Shown here: in pieces, positions 24,259-32,688 of the stretch
Layout of the letters: each line of letters begins with the position of its first letter
Position numbering within the stretch: position 1 is the stretch's first letter
Assembly (NCBI RefSeq): GCF_000621605.1
Contig: NZ_JHXX01000005.1
Coordinates: 167,113-231,112 of the forward strand
DNA length: 64,000 nt
Direction: 5' to 3'
Origin: Butyrivibrio sp. MC2021
GTDB lineage: Bacteria > Bacillota > Clostridia > Lachnospirales > Lachnospiraceae
Notes under the pieces: model-generated
Databases searched by the model: none
The model's input: only the letters and a program-made list of their open reading frames with translations
Told to the model about the DNA's origin: nothing
Program-made: the position numbers and the translations under genes

Positions 24259-26189
24259 TAGCTATTCAGATTCTTGGACATATTCGGATCAAGATTAGGA
24301 TTTACCTTGGTTATCCTACGGTCATAGGTCATAAGGCCGTTGACCTCTTCCTCCACATCGCTGACCTGGGTATAAACCGCCCCGGACAGGCCCTTGGGAA
24401 TCAGGGGCTTAAGGGATGCGTTGATAAGGTTGTAGTAGGCAACTCCGAAGGAGTCAAGGGTGTCGAATTTTTTGTAGCCGTAGACTCTGTCCACGCTGGA
24501 GTGGCCGTCTATATGACAGGTGAGACCTCCGTACTCGGAAATAACAAAGGCGCGGCCCTCCTTGTCGATCTCTACGGAAAGGGGTCTGAAGTAGTTGTGA
24601 ACACTTCTAAAGCTGCCGCTGCCCTCATCAAACCAGCCGCTGGCCTGATCGATGGGCCTTGAGTCATCCAGCTCTTTTGCCATAACGGTGGCACCGGCGG
24701 CGTTGAACTGTCCCCAGCCCTCGTTAAAGAGCACCCAGGTGCCGATGGAGGGCACGTTGTAGAGATAGCGGATGGTGTTCTGCATCTCGCGAAGCCACTC
24801 GCTGCGGCCCTCTGCGGAACCTCTGGAGAAGGTCTTGTAGTAGGCGGGACCGTCGTTCATCCTTCCGAAGACCTTCGGGAAAAGAGTGGGAAGGTAGCTC
24901 ACCACGGGCTTGGCGTAGGAGGAGCCTCCGCTTACCATGTCCTGCCACACGATCATGCCCAGTCTGTCGCAGTGGTAGTACCAGCGGGCTGACTCGATCT
25001 TGATGTGCTTTCTCATCATATTGAAGTGGAGACGTTTCATCTCCTTGATATCGAAAATAAGAGCCTCGTCGGAGGGGGCGGTGTAGAGCCCGTCCGGCCA
25101 GTAGCCCTGATCCAGAACGCCCATCAGGAAGTAGGGCTTGTGGTTCAGGCAAAATCTGGTGATGCCCTTGTCATCTTTTTCCGTAGAAAAAAATCTGATG
25201 GCGAAATAGGAGCGGACCTTATCCTCCTCAGCCTCGATGTGCAGAGGATAGAGATAGGGATCCTCCGGGGTCCAGAGATGGGGCTCCTTAAAGGTAAGTC
25301 TGAAATGGTAGTAGCAGTAGCCGCTGCCTATGTTATCCTCTCCCATGCTGGGATATGTGTCCGAGGAAAAAGAGGCATCTGCTGCAAATACAGTCTCGTA
25401 GCTGTCGCCGGAGGCGGGGGACTTCACCATTTCCTGGCCCGGTGCCTTCAGTGTGACCTTGCAGGGGCGGTTGGTGGAGACCTCGATGGAAACTGTCTGC
25501 AGGTCCTCCTCCGGTCTTATGTGGATTTCCCTGATATAGGTGGCGGGGACTTCTTCGATCCAGACAGTCTGCCAGATGCCGCTCTGGGCGGTGTAGTACA
25601 TGCCGCCACGGCGAAGAGTCTGCTTGCCTCTGCTGTGGTAGGAGGAGTCACTGGTATCTTTTACCCTGACAGCAAGGCTGTTGCCTCCTGCTGTAGCGCC
25701 ATCCTCGGAGAAATTAAGGAAACCTGTGATGTCCACCGTAAAGGGAAGATAGCCTCCGCTGTGGGAGCCTATGAGCCTGTCATTGACATAGACATCGGCG
25801 AACTGATCGACAGCTCCGAAGTGGAGCAGGTATCGTGAATTTGCAAATTTTCTTGTGAGGGTGGGAAGTTCTCTTTTGTACCAGAGATACTGATCCGGCT
25901 CAAGGCGCCTTTCCACCTCTGAGAGCATGGACTCCGGTGAAAAAGGAACCAGGATCTTACCCTCCATGATGTCCTGTGAGGGAATCTCCTCACCTTCCTT
26001 ATCGGGAACAATGCAGTAATCCCAGAAACCGTTGAGATTCACATAGCTGTCCCTGACAAACTGAGGTCTGGGGTATTCCTTCAGTACATTATTTTTATTA
26101 AGCTTCTCGCCCCAGGGGGTAAAGAGTCTGTTTAAAATGTCGTCCTCGTGTGGCTTATCGATAGCTTTGATTGCATCAATTAAGTCCAT
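24258..26189 (-). CDS. Glycoside hydrolase family 2 enzyme (beta-galactosidase/beta-glucuronidase-like)
   Basis: The start chosen is ATG 26189, read from GAAGGTGAAA; a GTG at 26195 is in frame. The ~643-residue protein has the GH2 order: an N-terminal jelly-roll sugar-binding domain (NLNGFWDYCIV, LHFGAVDQFADVYVN), an Ig-like middle, then the TIM barrel. The acid/base glutamate is in LFNEGWGQ and the nucleophile in VISEYGGL. There is no signal peptide, so it acts on imported oligosaccharides. Exact specificity (galactoside, glucuronide, mannoside or arabinoside) cannot be read from sequence. It overlaps the upstream DUF975 gene by about 14 bp, the last gene of a four-gene reverse-strand operon. 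Confidence 0.88.
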   Translation of the reverse strand: MDLIDAIKAIDKPHEDDILNRLFTPWGEKLNKNNVLKEYPRPQFVRDSYVNLNGFWDYCIVPDKEGEEIPSQDIMEGKILVPFSPESMLSEVERRLEPDQYLWYKRELPTLTRKFANSRYLLHFGAVDQFADVYVNDRLIGSHSGGYLPFTVDITGFLNFSEDGATAGGNSLAVRVKDTSDSSYHSRGKQTLRRGGMYYTAQSGIWQTVWIEEVPATYIREIHIRPEEDLQTVSIEVSTNRPCKVTLKAPGQEMVKSPASGDSYETVFAADASFSSDTYPSMGEDNIGSGYCYYHFRLTFKEPHLWTPEDPYLYPLHIEAEEDKVRSYFAIRFFSTEKDDKGITRFCLNHKPYFLMGVLDQGYWPDGLYTAPSDEALIFDIKEMKRLHFNMMRKHIKIESARWYYHCDRLGMIVWQDMVSGGSSYAKPVVSYLPTLFPKVFGRMNDGPAYYKTFSRGSAEGRSEWLREMQNTIRYLYNVPSIGTWVLFNEGWGQFNAAGATVMAKELDDSRPIDQASGWFDEGSGSFRSVHNYFRPLSVEIDKEGRAFVISEYGGLTCHIDGHSSVDRVYGYKKFDTLDSFGVAYYNLINASLKPLIPKGLSGAVYTQVSDVEEEVNGLMTYDRRITKVNPNLDPNMSKNLNS

Positions 26190-26928
26190 TTTCACCTTCT
26201 TCTTTCTGCGCTGCGGCGCCGGACATCAGGTCCTGATAAAATGCTGCCATGGTGGCATAGGTGTAAACATTGACCCAGAGCAGTGGTATGAAAAGGGTAA
26301 TGATACCCAGAAAATACAGTGGAAGGAAGCTCAGGTTAAGAAGGAAATATTTGAGCTTTTTGCCCTTCATCATGTGAAGAGCGGTGGTGACAAGCTGCTG
26401 CACGGACCAGTCAGGGAAGTCGTGGAGCAGGAAGTAAACCTGGGAAAATGCGATCTTGACGTAGATGATGGCCAGCAGGGTCACAAACAATACCAAGAGA
26501 TAAGTCATGGGATAACCGGATCCCCCCTGGGTTCTGGAAAAGAACAGCACCAGGTAGGAAGGCAGCATAAGGATGTTGAGGATGACCTCCAGAATACCTG
26601 TGATGGCCACGGCCTTCTGGGGCTGCTGCTTGAATCCGAAGAAGATATCCGAAACGGTTATGGTCTGGGAATAGATAAGATTCATATAAAGATAAGCCTC
26701 ACCGGATATAAAGACTCCGAGAAGCGTGTTGACTACTATTGTGATAAGCCATGAGAGGATAAGCGGGACGATTCCTGTGGCACCTGCGGTAAATGCTGAA
26801 GTTATGCTGCCCACAATGAATCTGATGGTGATGAGAATTAGCGTGGCCCCGATCAAAGTGCCATACCTTCCTAAAGACCTTTCCTTGGCGATAGCCTTAA
26901 GCTGTGATGATGTTTTGAGTTCTGACAT
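26176..26928 (-). CDS. DUF975-family integral membrane protein
   Basis: A 250-residue protein with five or six hydrophobic segments, a start region SELKTSSQLKAIAKERSLGRYG characteristic of DUF975 proteins, and a conserved central stretch VSDIFFGFKQ. The function of the family is unknown; it is common in Firmicutes and often placed near envelope genes. GGGAG precedes ATG 26928. The stop lies inside the start of the GH2 gene (overlap), which implies coupled translation. The upstream HExxH-like gene ends 17 bp before this start. Confidence 0.82.
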   Translation of the reverse strand: MSELKTSSQLKAIAKERSLGRYGTLIGATLILITIRFIVGSITSAFTAGATGIVPLILSWLITIVVNTLLGVFISGEAYLYMNLIYSQTITVSDIFFGFKQQPQKAVAITGILEVILNILMLPSYLVLFFSRTQGGSGYPMTYLLVLFVTLLAIIYVKIAFSQVYFLLHDFPDWSVQQLVTTALHMMKGKKLKYFLLNLSFLPLYFLGIITLFIPLLWVNVYTYATMAAFYQDLMSGAAAQKEEGENGLN

Positions 26929-26945
26929 TGGATGTGCTCCCTGCC

Positions 26946-27443
26946 TTAGCCGGCAAGGTCGATATTTGCTCCCACAGTGCCCTGTCTGTCCAGGGATTTT
27001 CTGGCCTGCTGGTAAGGATTTTCTTCATTGGTATATTTTATCTTGGTGGCGGTGGTTCCGCCGCTGACATAGGTTCTGCCGCACTCGGGGCAGATAGCTG
27101 TTTTTATTGAAACGGATGCCTGAAGTACCTTGCCGTTATTCATGGCTGCATCCTTGTAGGCGTTACTTACATGCTCGGCTTCGTGGCCGCGAACTCTTGC
27201 TGCTGCGGCCTGAGGGCTTATGTGTTGTGCGGTTTTGAAGGATACCATTTCGTCGGAACCGTCCTGATATTTGCGCTCCTTGCAGGTCTGACATTCCGCA
27301 GGGGAGGACTTCCTTCCGGGTTGAACCTCGGTTGATTCGGAAGGATTAAGAATGGGTTTGGAGTCTTCAGCCCGAGCGGCGCCGGGAGATCCGAAGAATC
27401 CCACTGCTCCATATCCACTATTTACAGCACCGATAATACTCAT
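26946..27443 (-). CDS. Putative SprA-like zinc metallopeptidase-related protein
   Basis: ATG 27443 follows AGAGGTG; a GTG at 27449 is in frame but has no better ribosome site. The protein is ~165 residues. It has a CQTCKERKYQDGS segment followed by VRGHEAEHVSNAY, an HExxH-type zinc-binding helix, and a second Cys pair CPECGRTYVSGG. This arrangement resembles the SprA-related family of putative metallopeptidases. There is no clear signal peptide. Catalysis is inferred from HEAEH only; the third ligand is not evident. It lies in an operon between a DUF4190-like membrane protein and the DUF975 protein. Confidence 0.65.
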   Translation of the reverse strand: MSIIGAVNSGYGAVGFFGSPGAARAEDSKPILNPSESTEVQPGRKSSPAECQTCKERKYQDGSDEMVSFKTAQHISPQAAAARVRGHEAEHVSNAYKDAAMNNGKVLQASVSIKTAICPECGRTYVSGGTTATKIKYTNEENPYQQARKSLDRQGTVGANIDLAG

Positions 27444-27467
27444 AGGCACCTCTTTTCCGAACGCGCG

Positions 27468-27875
27468 TCAGTTGCCGGGGGTTCCCATTAACTCCTGCAG
27501 CGTCTCGTCAAAGCTTACTCCGTAAAGCTGTTCCGAAAAAGTATTTACCTCTTTGCGCATCTCGGGATTGGTCATAACCATGTGGAAGCTGGATATTATC
27601 ACTGCATATCCCACTATGATGCCCAGTGTTCCGTAGAAAATACCTTTTTTGGCCTGGGGAAGGAGCTTTTTTGCCATGCCCTTGGAAAGGATGGCCATCA
27701 TGATAGCTACGCCTCCCAGCACGATGCCAATATATCCGAAAAAGCAAAACGGAACGGATAAAAGTCCTGCAACCATGGCCACATTGGCGAGGCTCACATG
27801 CTGATCCAGTTCGTTGTGCTCCTGGTTGTAGTTGTAATTGTTGTAAAAATACTTATCGTCCCCGTTTTCGCCCAT
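27468..27875 (-). CDS. Small DUF4190-like membrane protein
   Basis: ATG 27875 has GAGGAAG upstream. The 135-residue protein has an Asn/Tyr-rich cytoplasmic N-terminus (YFYNNYNYNQEHNEL) and two or three hydrophobic helices: SLANVAMVAGLLSVPFCFFG, IGIVLGGVAIMMAILSKG and GIFYGTLGIIVGYAVIISS. The layout is that of DUF4190 proteins, whose function is unknown. It is the first gene of the reverse-strand operon, behind its own promoter. Confidence 0.7.
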   Translation of the reverse strand: MGENGDDKYFYNNYNYNQEHNELDQHVSLANVAMVAGLLSVPFCFFGYIGIVLGGVAIMMAILSKGMAKKLLPQAKKGIFYGTLGIIVGYAVIISSFHMVMTNPEMRKEVNTFSEQLYGVSFDETLQELMGTPGN

Positions 27876-27911
27876 CAATACTTCCTCGCATATTTACTCA
27901 TTGTTACTTTG

Positions 27912-27940
27912 ATAATACATTAAAACCGCGTTTTTTACAA
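27912..27940 (-). promoter_or_regulatory. Promoter of the reverse-strand DUF4190-SprA-DUF975-GH2 operon
   Basis: On the reverse strand TTGTAA (27940-27935), a 17-bp spacer and TATTAT (27917-27912), 37 bp before the ATG. Confidence 0.6.
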
Positions 27941-27963
27941 CGTTTCGGGGCTTTTGTAAAGTC

Positions 27964-27993
27964 TTGAAAATGGCCGCAAAGGCTTGGTATAAT
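27964..27993 (+). promoter_or_regulatory. Promoter of tex
   Basis: TTGAAA (27964-27969), an 18-bp spacer ending in an extended TG, and TATAAT (27988-27993). It is divergent from the reverse-strand operon promoter. The leader to ATG 28090 is about 90 nt. Confidence 0.7.
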
Positions 27994-28089
27994 AGGGGAG
28001 TGCGTGCTGTTTATGAAAAGTTCAGCAAAATTTACCGCTGAGTTTATCGTAAGCGGCTAGAGTTTTTTCAGTTAGTTAGCGAGGATAGT

Positions 28090-30798
28090 ATGGATATTGT
28101 ATTAAAGATCAAAGAAGAGCTTGGAGTTGAGAAATGGCAGGTTGAGGCTGCGGTGAAGCTTATAGATGAGGGCAACACCATTCCTTTCATCTCCCGTTAT
28201 CGTAAGGAAGTGACAGGTTCACTCAACGACGAGCAGCTTCGTAATCTGGACGAGAGACTTAAGTATCTGAGAGGTCTGGAGGAGAGAAGAGAAGCGGTTC
28301 TGGCTTCCATCGAGGAGCAGGGCAAGCTTACAGATGAGCTTAGAGAAAAGATCATTGCGGCTGAGACCATGGTTGCAATCGAAGACCTTTACCTTCCTTA
28401 TCGTCCGAAGAGAAAGACAAGAGCAAGCGTTGCAAGGGAGAAGGGCCTTGAGCCTCTGGCACAGATCCTTCTTGCCCAGGAGACAACCAAGCCCCTTCAG
28501 GAGGAGGCAGCAGCCTTCGTCGATCCTGAAAAGGGTGTCAATGATCCCGCGGAGGCCCTTCAGGGCGCCATGGACATCATCGCCGAGGATGTTTCCGACA
28601 ACGCTGACTTTAGAACATATATAAGAGAAGCAACAATGGAGCAGGGCAAGCTCACCAGTAAGGCTAAGGATGAGAAGGCCCAGAGCGTTTATGAGATGTA
28701 CTACGACTACGAGGAGCCCGTGGGCAAGGTTCTTGGCCACAGAGTTCTGGCCCTCAACAGAGGCGAAGCCGAGAAGTTCCTGGTGGTCAAGATCGAGGCT
28801 CCCGAGGAGCAGATCCTTCAGTACCTGAACAAAAAGATGCTCAAGAACGACAATCCTGTCACAACTCCCGTTATCGAGGAGATCAACCAGGATGCATACG
28901 AGAGACTTATCGCTCCCGCCATCGAGCGTGATATCAGAAACGAGCTCACAGAGAAGGCTGAGGACGGCGCTATTTCAGTATTCGGCAAGAATCTGACACA
29001 GCTCCTTATGGCCCCGCCCATAGCAGGCAAGACTGTTCTTGGATGGGACCCCGCCTTCAGAACAGGCTGCAAGCTGGCCATCGTAGATGCCACCGGCAAG
29101 GTTCTTGACACCAAGGTCATCTACCCCACAGCTCCTCAGTTCAAGGTGGATGAGGCCAAGGCAGAGCTTAAGAAGCTCATTGATAAATATGATGTAGACC
29201 TTATTTCCGTAGGTAACGGAACAGCTTCCAGAGAGTCCGAGCAGGTGATCGTGGAGCTGATAAAAGAGCTGGACAGACCCCTTCAGTACGTTATCGTCAA
29301 CGAGGCCGGTGCTTCCGTTTATTCAGCAAGTAAGCTGGCTACCGAGGAGTTCCCTCAGTTTGACGTGGGACAGCGTAGTGCCGCTTCCATCGCAAGAAGA
29401 CTTCAGGATCCTCTGGCAGAGCTTGTTAAGATCGATCCCAAGTCCATCGGTGTAGGCCAGTACCAGCACGACATGAATCAGAAAAAGCTTGGCGAGACCC
29501 TGGAGGGCGTAGTTGAGGACTGTGTTAACAAGGTAGGTGTTGACCTGAACACCGCATCAGCTCCTCTTCTTCAGTATATTTCAGGTATCAGCAAGGTTAT
29601 TGCCAAGAACATCGTTGATTACAGAGAAGAGCACGGCAAGTTCGAGAAGAGAGCAGATCTTCTCAACGTTCCGAAGCTGGGACCCAAGGCCTATGAGCAG
29701 TGCGCAGGTTTCCTTCGTATCGCAGACGGTGAGAACCCTCTGGATGCCACCAGCGTACACCCTGAGTCCTACGAGGCTACACTGAAGCTTATGGACAAGC
29801 TGGGCATCACTTTTGACGACGTAAGAGCAGCTCAGAAGAACGCAGCCAAGGCGGTTCTTGAGAAAAAGCCCGCTCCCGCAGAAAAGCCCCGTCCTCAGAA
29901 GAAGCCCAAGCAGGTTGTTATCAAGAATACAGGCACAGCCATGGGAGCAGCCCTTGCGGCAGCTCTTGCAGGCAGCAATTTTGCAGTGGTAGAAGACGAC
30001 AGCAAGGATTCCGGCAAGAAGTCACAGCAGGCACAGCCTCAGGCAGCCGGAGCTTCTGTAGGTTCCCTTTCCAAGAAGGTTACAGAGGCTGAGAAAAAGA
30101 AGCTCTCTGAGGAGCTTGGAATCGGTGAGATCACCCTTACAGATATCCTCTCCGAGCTTGAGAAGCCATCCCGTGACCCCCGTGAGAGCATGCCCGCACC
30201 TATCCTTAGGAGCGATGTCCTTGACATGAAGGACCTTAAGCCCGGCATGGTTCTTAAGGGCACAGTCAGAAACGTAATCGATTTTGGTTGTTTCGTAGAT
30301 ATAGGCGTTCACCAGGACGGCCTTGTACATATCTCCCATATCACAGACAAGTTCATCAAGCATCCTCTTGAGGCTGTCAGCGTAGGAGATATCGTAGATG
30401 TTCAGGTCCTTGATGTGGAGCTGGATAAAAAGAGAATCTCTCTTACCATGAAGCTTCAGGATCCCGCCAAGGTTGCGGCAGAGGCAGCAGCCAAGGCAGC
30501 TCAGCGTCCCGCACCCAAGGCAGCCCCGGCAGCAGAGAAGAAGGCTGCTCCCAAGAAGACTTCCGTAGTTGCCCAGGTGGCAGCAGCATCCGGAGTTACC
30601 AAGAAGCCGGCAGCACCCAAGGCAGCTCCGGCGCAGAAGGTGGCAGCACCTAAGACAGCAGAAGCTTCAGCTGAGCCAAAGCCCGTTAAGAAGGTAGTTA
30701 AGAAGCCCGTTTCTGCAGATGGCGCAGCTACCGCAGAGACTCCTAAGAAGTTCAAGAAAAAGGGCATCGTTATCTTCAAGGGCAATGCCAACGACTAA
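28090..30798 (+). CDS. tex: Tex-family RNA-binding transcription accessory protein with long extra segments
   Basis: The order of domains matches Tex: a helical N-terminus (KEELGVEKWQVEAAVKLIDEGNTIPFISRYRKE), a YqgF/RuvX-like fold starting VLGWDPAFRTGCKLAIVD, helix-hairpin-helix motifs (LLQYISGISKVIAKNIVDYR, LNVPKLGPKAYEQ) and an S1 domain (GMVLKGTVRNVIDFGCFVDIG...DGLVHIS). At 902 residues it is ~180 longer than usual. A ~90-residue Ala/Lys/Gln-rich insert precedes the region before S1, and the last ~100 residues are Ala/Pro/Lys-rich. Both are basic and probably disordered, perhaps adding nucleic-acid contacts. Tex acts in the cytoplasm on RNA and transcription or ribosome-associated processes. 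Own promoter; no operon partner. Confidence 0.93.
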   Translation: MDIVLKIKEELGVEKWQVEAAVKLIDEGNTIPFISRYRKEVTGSLNDEQLRNLDERLKYLRGLEERREAVLASIEEQGKLTDELREKIIAAETMVAIEDLYLPYRPKRKTRASVAREKGLEPLAQILLAQETTKPLQEEAAAFVDPEKGVNDPAEALQGAMDIIAEDVSDNADFRTYIREATMEQGKLTSKAKDEKAQSVYEMYYDYEEPVGKVLGHRVLALNRGEAEKFLVVKIEAPEEQILQYLNKKMLKNDNPVTTPVIEEINQDAYERLIAPAIERDIRNELTEKAEDGAISVFGKNLTQLLMAPPIAGKTVLGWDPAFRTGCKLAIVDATGKVLDTKVIYPTAPQFKVDEAKAELKKLIDKYDVDLISVGNGTASRESEQVIVELIKELDRPLQYVIVNEAGASVYSASKLATEEFPQFDVGQRSAASIARRLQDPLAELVKIDPKSIGVGQYQHDMNQKKLGETLEGVVEDCVNKVGVDLNTASAPLLQYISGISKVIAKNIVDYREEHGKFEKRADLLNVPKLGPKAYEQCAGFLRIADGENPLDATSVHPESYEATLKLMDKLGITFDDVRAAQKNAAKAVLEKKPAPAEKPRPQKKPKQVVIKNTGTAMGAALAAALAGSNFAVVEDDSKDSGKKSQQAQPQAAGASVGSLSKKVTEAEKKKLSEELGIGEITLTDILSELEKPSRDPRESMPAPILRSDVLDMKDLKPGMVLKGTVRNVIDFGCFVDIGVHQDGLVHISHITDKFIKHPLEAVSVGDIVDVQVLDVELDKKRISLTMKLQDPAKVAAEAAAKAAQRPAPKAAPAAEKKAAPKKTSVVAQVAAASGVTKKPAAPKAAPAQKVAAPKTAEASAEPKPVKKVVKKPVSADGAATAETPKKFKKKGIVIFKGNAND

Positions 30799-30880
30799 AG
30801 GCCTGATAATTTAATTACAGATACAAAAGAGTAAGCGGTAAATAATATTGAGAAAATGTGCTAATAATTTATTCTTTCTA

Positions 30881-30909
30881 TTGATTTATTCCTATTCTTG
30901 CGTTATCAT
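30881..30909 (+). promoter_or_regulatory. Promoter of the S-box/metK transcript
   Basis: TTGATT (30881-30886), a 17-bp spacer and TATCAT (30904-30909), about 48 bp before the riboswitch P1 stem. Confidence 0.55.
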
Positions 30910-30956
30910 TCAGTAACGGACATGAAAATGTCCAAATTAGTTTACAACTTAATGTT

Positions 30957-31072
30957 CTCTTATTCAGAGTGGTGGAGGTACATAGGACCTGAGAAGCCAC
31001 GGCAACCCCTTAACAAGGAAGGTGCCAACCTGAGCGTGCAACCCAATTATTTTGGACAACGAGCAATAAGAG
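30957..31072 (+). ncRNA. SAM-I (S-box) riboswitch upstream of metK
   Basis: The P1 stem is CTCTTATT (30957-30964) with AATAAGAG (31065-31072). Between them lie the S-box signatures CAGAGTGGTGGAGG, CTGAGAAGCCACGGCAACC and GGTGCCAACCTGAGC, in the right order for the four-way junction that binds S-adenosylmethionine. It stands before metK, the SAM synthetase gene. SAM binding should favour the terminator at 31091-31135 and so shut down metK when SAM is plentiful. Confidence 0.95.
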
Positions 31073-31090
31073 GATCTGAAATCGGTCAGT

Positions 31091-31137
31091 TCCGCTTGTT
31101 TGTGTAGCACGCACCAGACAAGCGGATTACTTTTTGT
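31091..31137 (+). terminator. Riboswitch-controlled terminator
   Basis: TCCGCTTGT pairs with ACAAGCGGA across a loop with GTGTAGCACGCAC, followed by TTAC and TTTTTGTTT. It is the expression platform of the S-box. Confidence 0.75.
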
Positions 31138-31168
31138 TTAGGCGCTTATGCGCAAGAAAGGAATAAGA

Positions 31169-32362
31169 ATGGATAAATTTATTTTTACTTCTGAGTCAGT
31201 TACTGAGGGACATCCTGATAAGATCTGCGATAACATCTCTGATGCTATCCTTGATGCCTGCATGGCACAGGATCCCATGAGCCGTGTAGCCTGCGAGACA
31301 ACAGCCTGCACAGGTTTCGTACTTATCACAGGTGAGATCACAACCAAGGCTCACGTTGATTATGCCAAGATCGCTCGTGAGACCATCTGCGAGATCGGTT
31401 ATGACAGCTCTGCAAAGGGCTTCGACGGCAACACCTGCGCAGTTCTTGTAGCTCTTGATCAGCAGTCAGCTGACATCGCTATGGGTGTTGACAAGGCTCT
31501 TGAGGCCAGAGAGAACAACATGACAGATGAGCAGCTCGAGGCAATCGGTGCCGGCGACCAGGGTATGATGTTCGGCTATGCAACCAACGAGACAGAGGAG
31601 TACATGCCTTACGCTATCAGCCTTGCTCACAAGCTTGCCAAGAAGCTTACAGACGTAAGAAAGAACGGAACTCTTCCTTACCTCAGAGCAGACGGCAAGA
31701 GCCAGGTTTCTGTTGAGTATGATGAGAACGGCAAGGTTAAGAGACTTGAGGCCATCGTTATCTCAACTCAGCATGATGAGAAGGTTACTCAGGAGCAGAT
31801 CCACGAGGATATCAGAAAGCATGTTATCGATACAGTAGTTGATCTTTCTCTTGTTGATGAGAACACCAAGATCTACATCAATCCTACAGGACGTTTCGTA
31901 ATCGGCGGACCTCAGGGTGACGCAGGACTTACAGGACGTAAGATCATCGTTGACACCTACGGCGGAGCAGCTCGTCACGGCGGCGGAGCTTTCTCAGGTA
32001 AGGATTGCACCAAGGTTGACCGTTCAGGCGCTTACGCAGCAAGATATGTTGCAAAGAACATCGTAGCAGCAGGCCTTGCAGACAAGGCTGAGATCCAGCT
32101 TTCATACGCTATCGGTGTAGCACAGCCTACATCAATCCTTGTTGATACCTTCGGCACAGGTAAGGTTTCAGATGAGAAGCTCACAGAGGCAGTTCGTAAG
32201 GTATTCGACCTTCGTCCTGCAGGAATCATCAAGATGCTTGACCTTCGTCGTCCTATCTACAAGCCTACAGCAGCTTACGGCCACTTCGGACGTAACGACC
32301 TTAACCTTCCTTGGGAGGCTACAGACAAGGTTGAAGAGCTCAAGGCAGCAGTACAGGGTTAA
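31169..32362 (+). CDS. metK: S-adenosylmethionine synthetase
   Basis: ATG 31169 has GAAAGGAATAAG upstream; an upstream start at 31148 lacks a ribosome site. The ~397-residue length is normal. Motifs include [16 protein letters not shown] (ATP-binding His), [12 protein letters not shown] and [19 protein letters not shown] (P-loop-like). The enzyme makes SAM from methionine and ATP in the cytoplasm. Codon use is strongly biased, as in highly expressed genes. It is controlled by the SAM-I riboswitch upstream. Confidence 0.97.
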   Translation: MDKFIFTSESVTEGHPDKICDNISDAILDACMAQDPMSRVACETTACTGFVLITGEITTKAHVDYAKIARETICEIGYDSSAKGFDGNTCAVLVALDQQSADIAMGVDKALEARENNMTDEQLEAIGAGDQGMMFGYATNETEEYMPYAISLAHKLAKKLTDVRKNGTLPYLRADGKSQVSVEYDENGKVKRLEAIVISTQHDEKVTQEQIHEDIRKHVIDTVVDLSLVDENTKIYINPTGRFVIGGPQGDAGLTGRKIIVDTYGGAARHGGGAFSGKDCTKVDRSGAYAARYVAKNIVAAGLADKAEIQLSYAIGVAQPTSILVDTFGTGKVSDEKLTEAVRKVFDLRPAGIIKMLDLRRPIYKPTAAYGHFGRNDLNLPWEATDKVEELKAAVQG

Positions 32363-32365
32363 TTT

Positions 32366-32566
32366 AATCCGCAATAATAACGGGCGAAACCCGCAGAAAT
32401 GCTGGTTTTCGTCTGTGTCGTAATTCATTAAAATTCAAAAACCAGAAACAGCCTCATTTCGACGTTGCTCATAGCAATCGGCTGTTTCTGGTTTTTTCAT
32501 TTTATGAATTATCTCCTCGTCCGAGAACTGGCGCATTTTTGCGGGTTTCGTCCGTTATTATTGCTC
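32366..32566. repeat. About 200-nt imperfect palindrome after metK, with the metK terminator in its centre
   Basis: The outer arms CAATAATAACGGGCGAAACC... (32368-32398) and its inverse complement GGTTTCGTCCGTTATTATTG (ending 32566) match at 29 of 31 positions over the full arm. Middle portions (CTGGTTTTCG, TAATTCATTAAAAT) also pair with the far side. The centre is the perfect terminator stem 32437-32453/32480-32497. The gap 32567-32688 to dnaE shows no gene. Confidence 0.7.
32437..32498 (+). terminator. metK terminator with a conserved 26-nt loop
   Basis: AAAAACCAGAAACAGCC pairs with GGCTGTTTCTGGTTTTT. The 26-nt loop contains TTTCGACGTTGCTCA, which recurs exactly in the loop of the pfkA terminator. 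Confidence 0.9.
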
Positions 32567-32688
32567 ATTGAAATAATTTCATGTTCCGGCTGCGGTAAGA
32601 GTTTTGCGATTTGAGTCTGCCTCCCATTGCCACACCCAGCCAGGTACTACTTTGGGTGACTCCCCACTGACTCCTTTGTCACATCTAG

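Noticed and set aside
25005..25838. Open frame of 277 codons antisense to the GH2 gene
   Set aside because: GH2 frame on the reverse strand has catalytic motifs and operon context; this frame has none.
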